Positions 29,379-29,796 of a DNA stretch of 29,796 bases are shown piece after piece (position 1 is the first letter of the stretch; each line of letters starts with the position of its first letter). Origin of the DNA: Gnetum montanum (Eukaryota > Streptophyta > Gnetopsida > Gnetales > Gnetaceae); assembly GCA_015680685.1 (NCBI GenBank), contig MNCI01021413.1, positions 571,159-600,954 on the forward strand. Reading direction: 5' to 3'. Position numbers and translations under genes: made by a program. The notes under the pieces are model-generated. The model saw nothing but the letters and a program-made list of their open reading frames with translations. It did no database searches and was not told where the DNA came from.

Positions 29379-29796
29379 TGATGAGTCATGAACTGTTGGC
29401 TGTGATATCACCTATGTGATATCACAGGTGACGTGATATCACATACGCAATATCATAGCCAATGCGATATCACGTATGCGATATCACAACCTAGATGCGA
29501 TATCGCGTACGTAATATTACAGCTTGTCTGCTCATCAATAAATAAGAGGCGAGCATATTTGGAGGATTTAAGTTTTTAGTTTAAGGTTTTTTTAGTATTA
29601 AGGTAGGAACCTTTTGTTAGTTTTTCCTCTCAACCCTTTTCTCCTAGTGCATGCCCATAGTGTGATGATTGAAATTGTACGACATCCTTATTCAAGTGTG
29701 ATGTACTTGGACATGCACATGACCAGTAATAGAGATCGAGATTACTTCATCATTGTAGCATCCACTTAGCTTAATTATTTAATTATTATTGTTATT
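29379..29796 (+). mobile_element. LTR, 5' part, running off the window
   Basis: TGATGAG at 29379 is followed by the longest palindrome array and a TATA-like AATAAATA at 29537-29544. Later words (AGTGTGATGATTGAAATTG, CATCATTGTAGCATCC) match the LTR at 25770 more than type A, so it is intermediate. No purine-tract site precedes it, so it is probably an independent insertion, not the 3' LTR of the gag copy before it. Its right end and target duplication are outside the window. Confidence 0.75.
29400..29544 (+). promoter_or_regulatory. U3 palindrome array, eight units in four pairs, and TATA-like box
   Basis: Pairs of ten-base dyads with a four-base joint: GTGATATCAC-CTAT-GTGATATCAC, GTGATATCAC-ATAC-GCAATATCAT, GCGATATCAC-GTAT-GCGATATCAC, GCGATATCGC-GTAC-GTAATATTAC. 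Pairs are separated by 7-9 bases. AATAAATA at 29537-29544 stands where other copies have TATAAATA. Confidence 0.75.

Noticed and set aside
29379-29796. 3' LTR of the element starting at 25770
   Set aside because: No purine-tract site or 3' region precedes it, and the internal sequence before it is still gag; the right end is outside the window, so it is treated as a separate insertion.

Overview
This is plant nuclear DNA. It looks like the repeat-filled intergenic space of a large, heavily methylated genome; the sequence does not let me name the species. There is no intact cellular gene, rRNA, organellar block or CRISPR array. Nearly everything is decayed LTR retrotransposon of the Ty3/gypsy type plus small tRNA-derived SINEs. 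Pol and gag remnants carry many stops. In the one gag-protease frame that can be followed codon by codon, all seven stops are explainable by a single C-to-T or G-to-A change.

One retrotransposon superfamily dominates. Its LTRs are about 0.8-1.0 kb, begin TGATGA and end CTCATCA, and carry a TATAAATA box close to the LTR start and an AATAAA signal about 180 bp later. Two subfamilies recur: type A, with arrays of GATATC-centred palindromes in a very short U3, and an older type B. Layout: 1-91 type A LTR tail; 92-4490 the integrase, long 3' region and type B 3' LTR of one copy; 4491-9278 a second copy of the same 3' region and LTR, interrupted by two type A solo LTRs (5212-6023, and 7953-8874 inside the type B LTR); 9845-17039 a complete minus-strand type A element with both LTRs, a primer-binding site and a perfect GGAGT target duplication. 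This element encodes gag and protease only; reverse transcriptase, RNase H and integrase are missing. It contains a 172-base assembly gap.

The stretch 17040-22354 is AT-rich flanking DNA with SINE copies and one unrecognised open stretch at 20478-21110. From 22355 to 25510 lies a different, badly decayed plus-strand Ty3/gypsy gag-protease-RT-RNase H, with a SINE inserted in gag. From 25545 come two head-to-tail SINEs, then a plus-strand element of the dominant superfamily (LTR 25770-26766, primer-binding site, broken gag to about 29270). The window ends inside another LTR (29379-29796) with the longest palindrome array.

The points most worth following are the GATATC palindrome arrays against the LTR TATA box, which differ in copy number even between the two LTRs of one element (four against one); the gag-protease-only element with a single ~1,111-codon frame; the LTR-internal-LTR-internal-LTR tandem; and the repeated head-to-tail SINE pairs.
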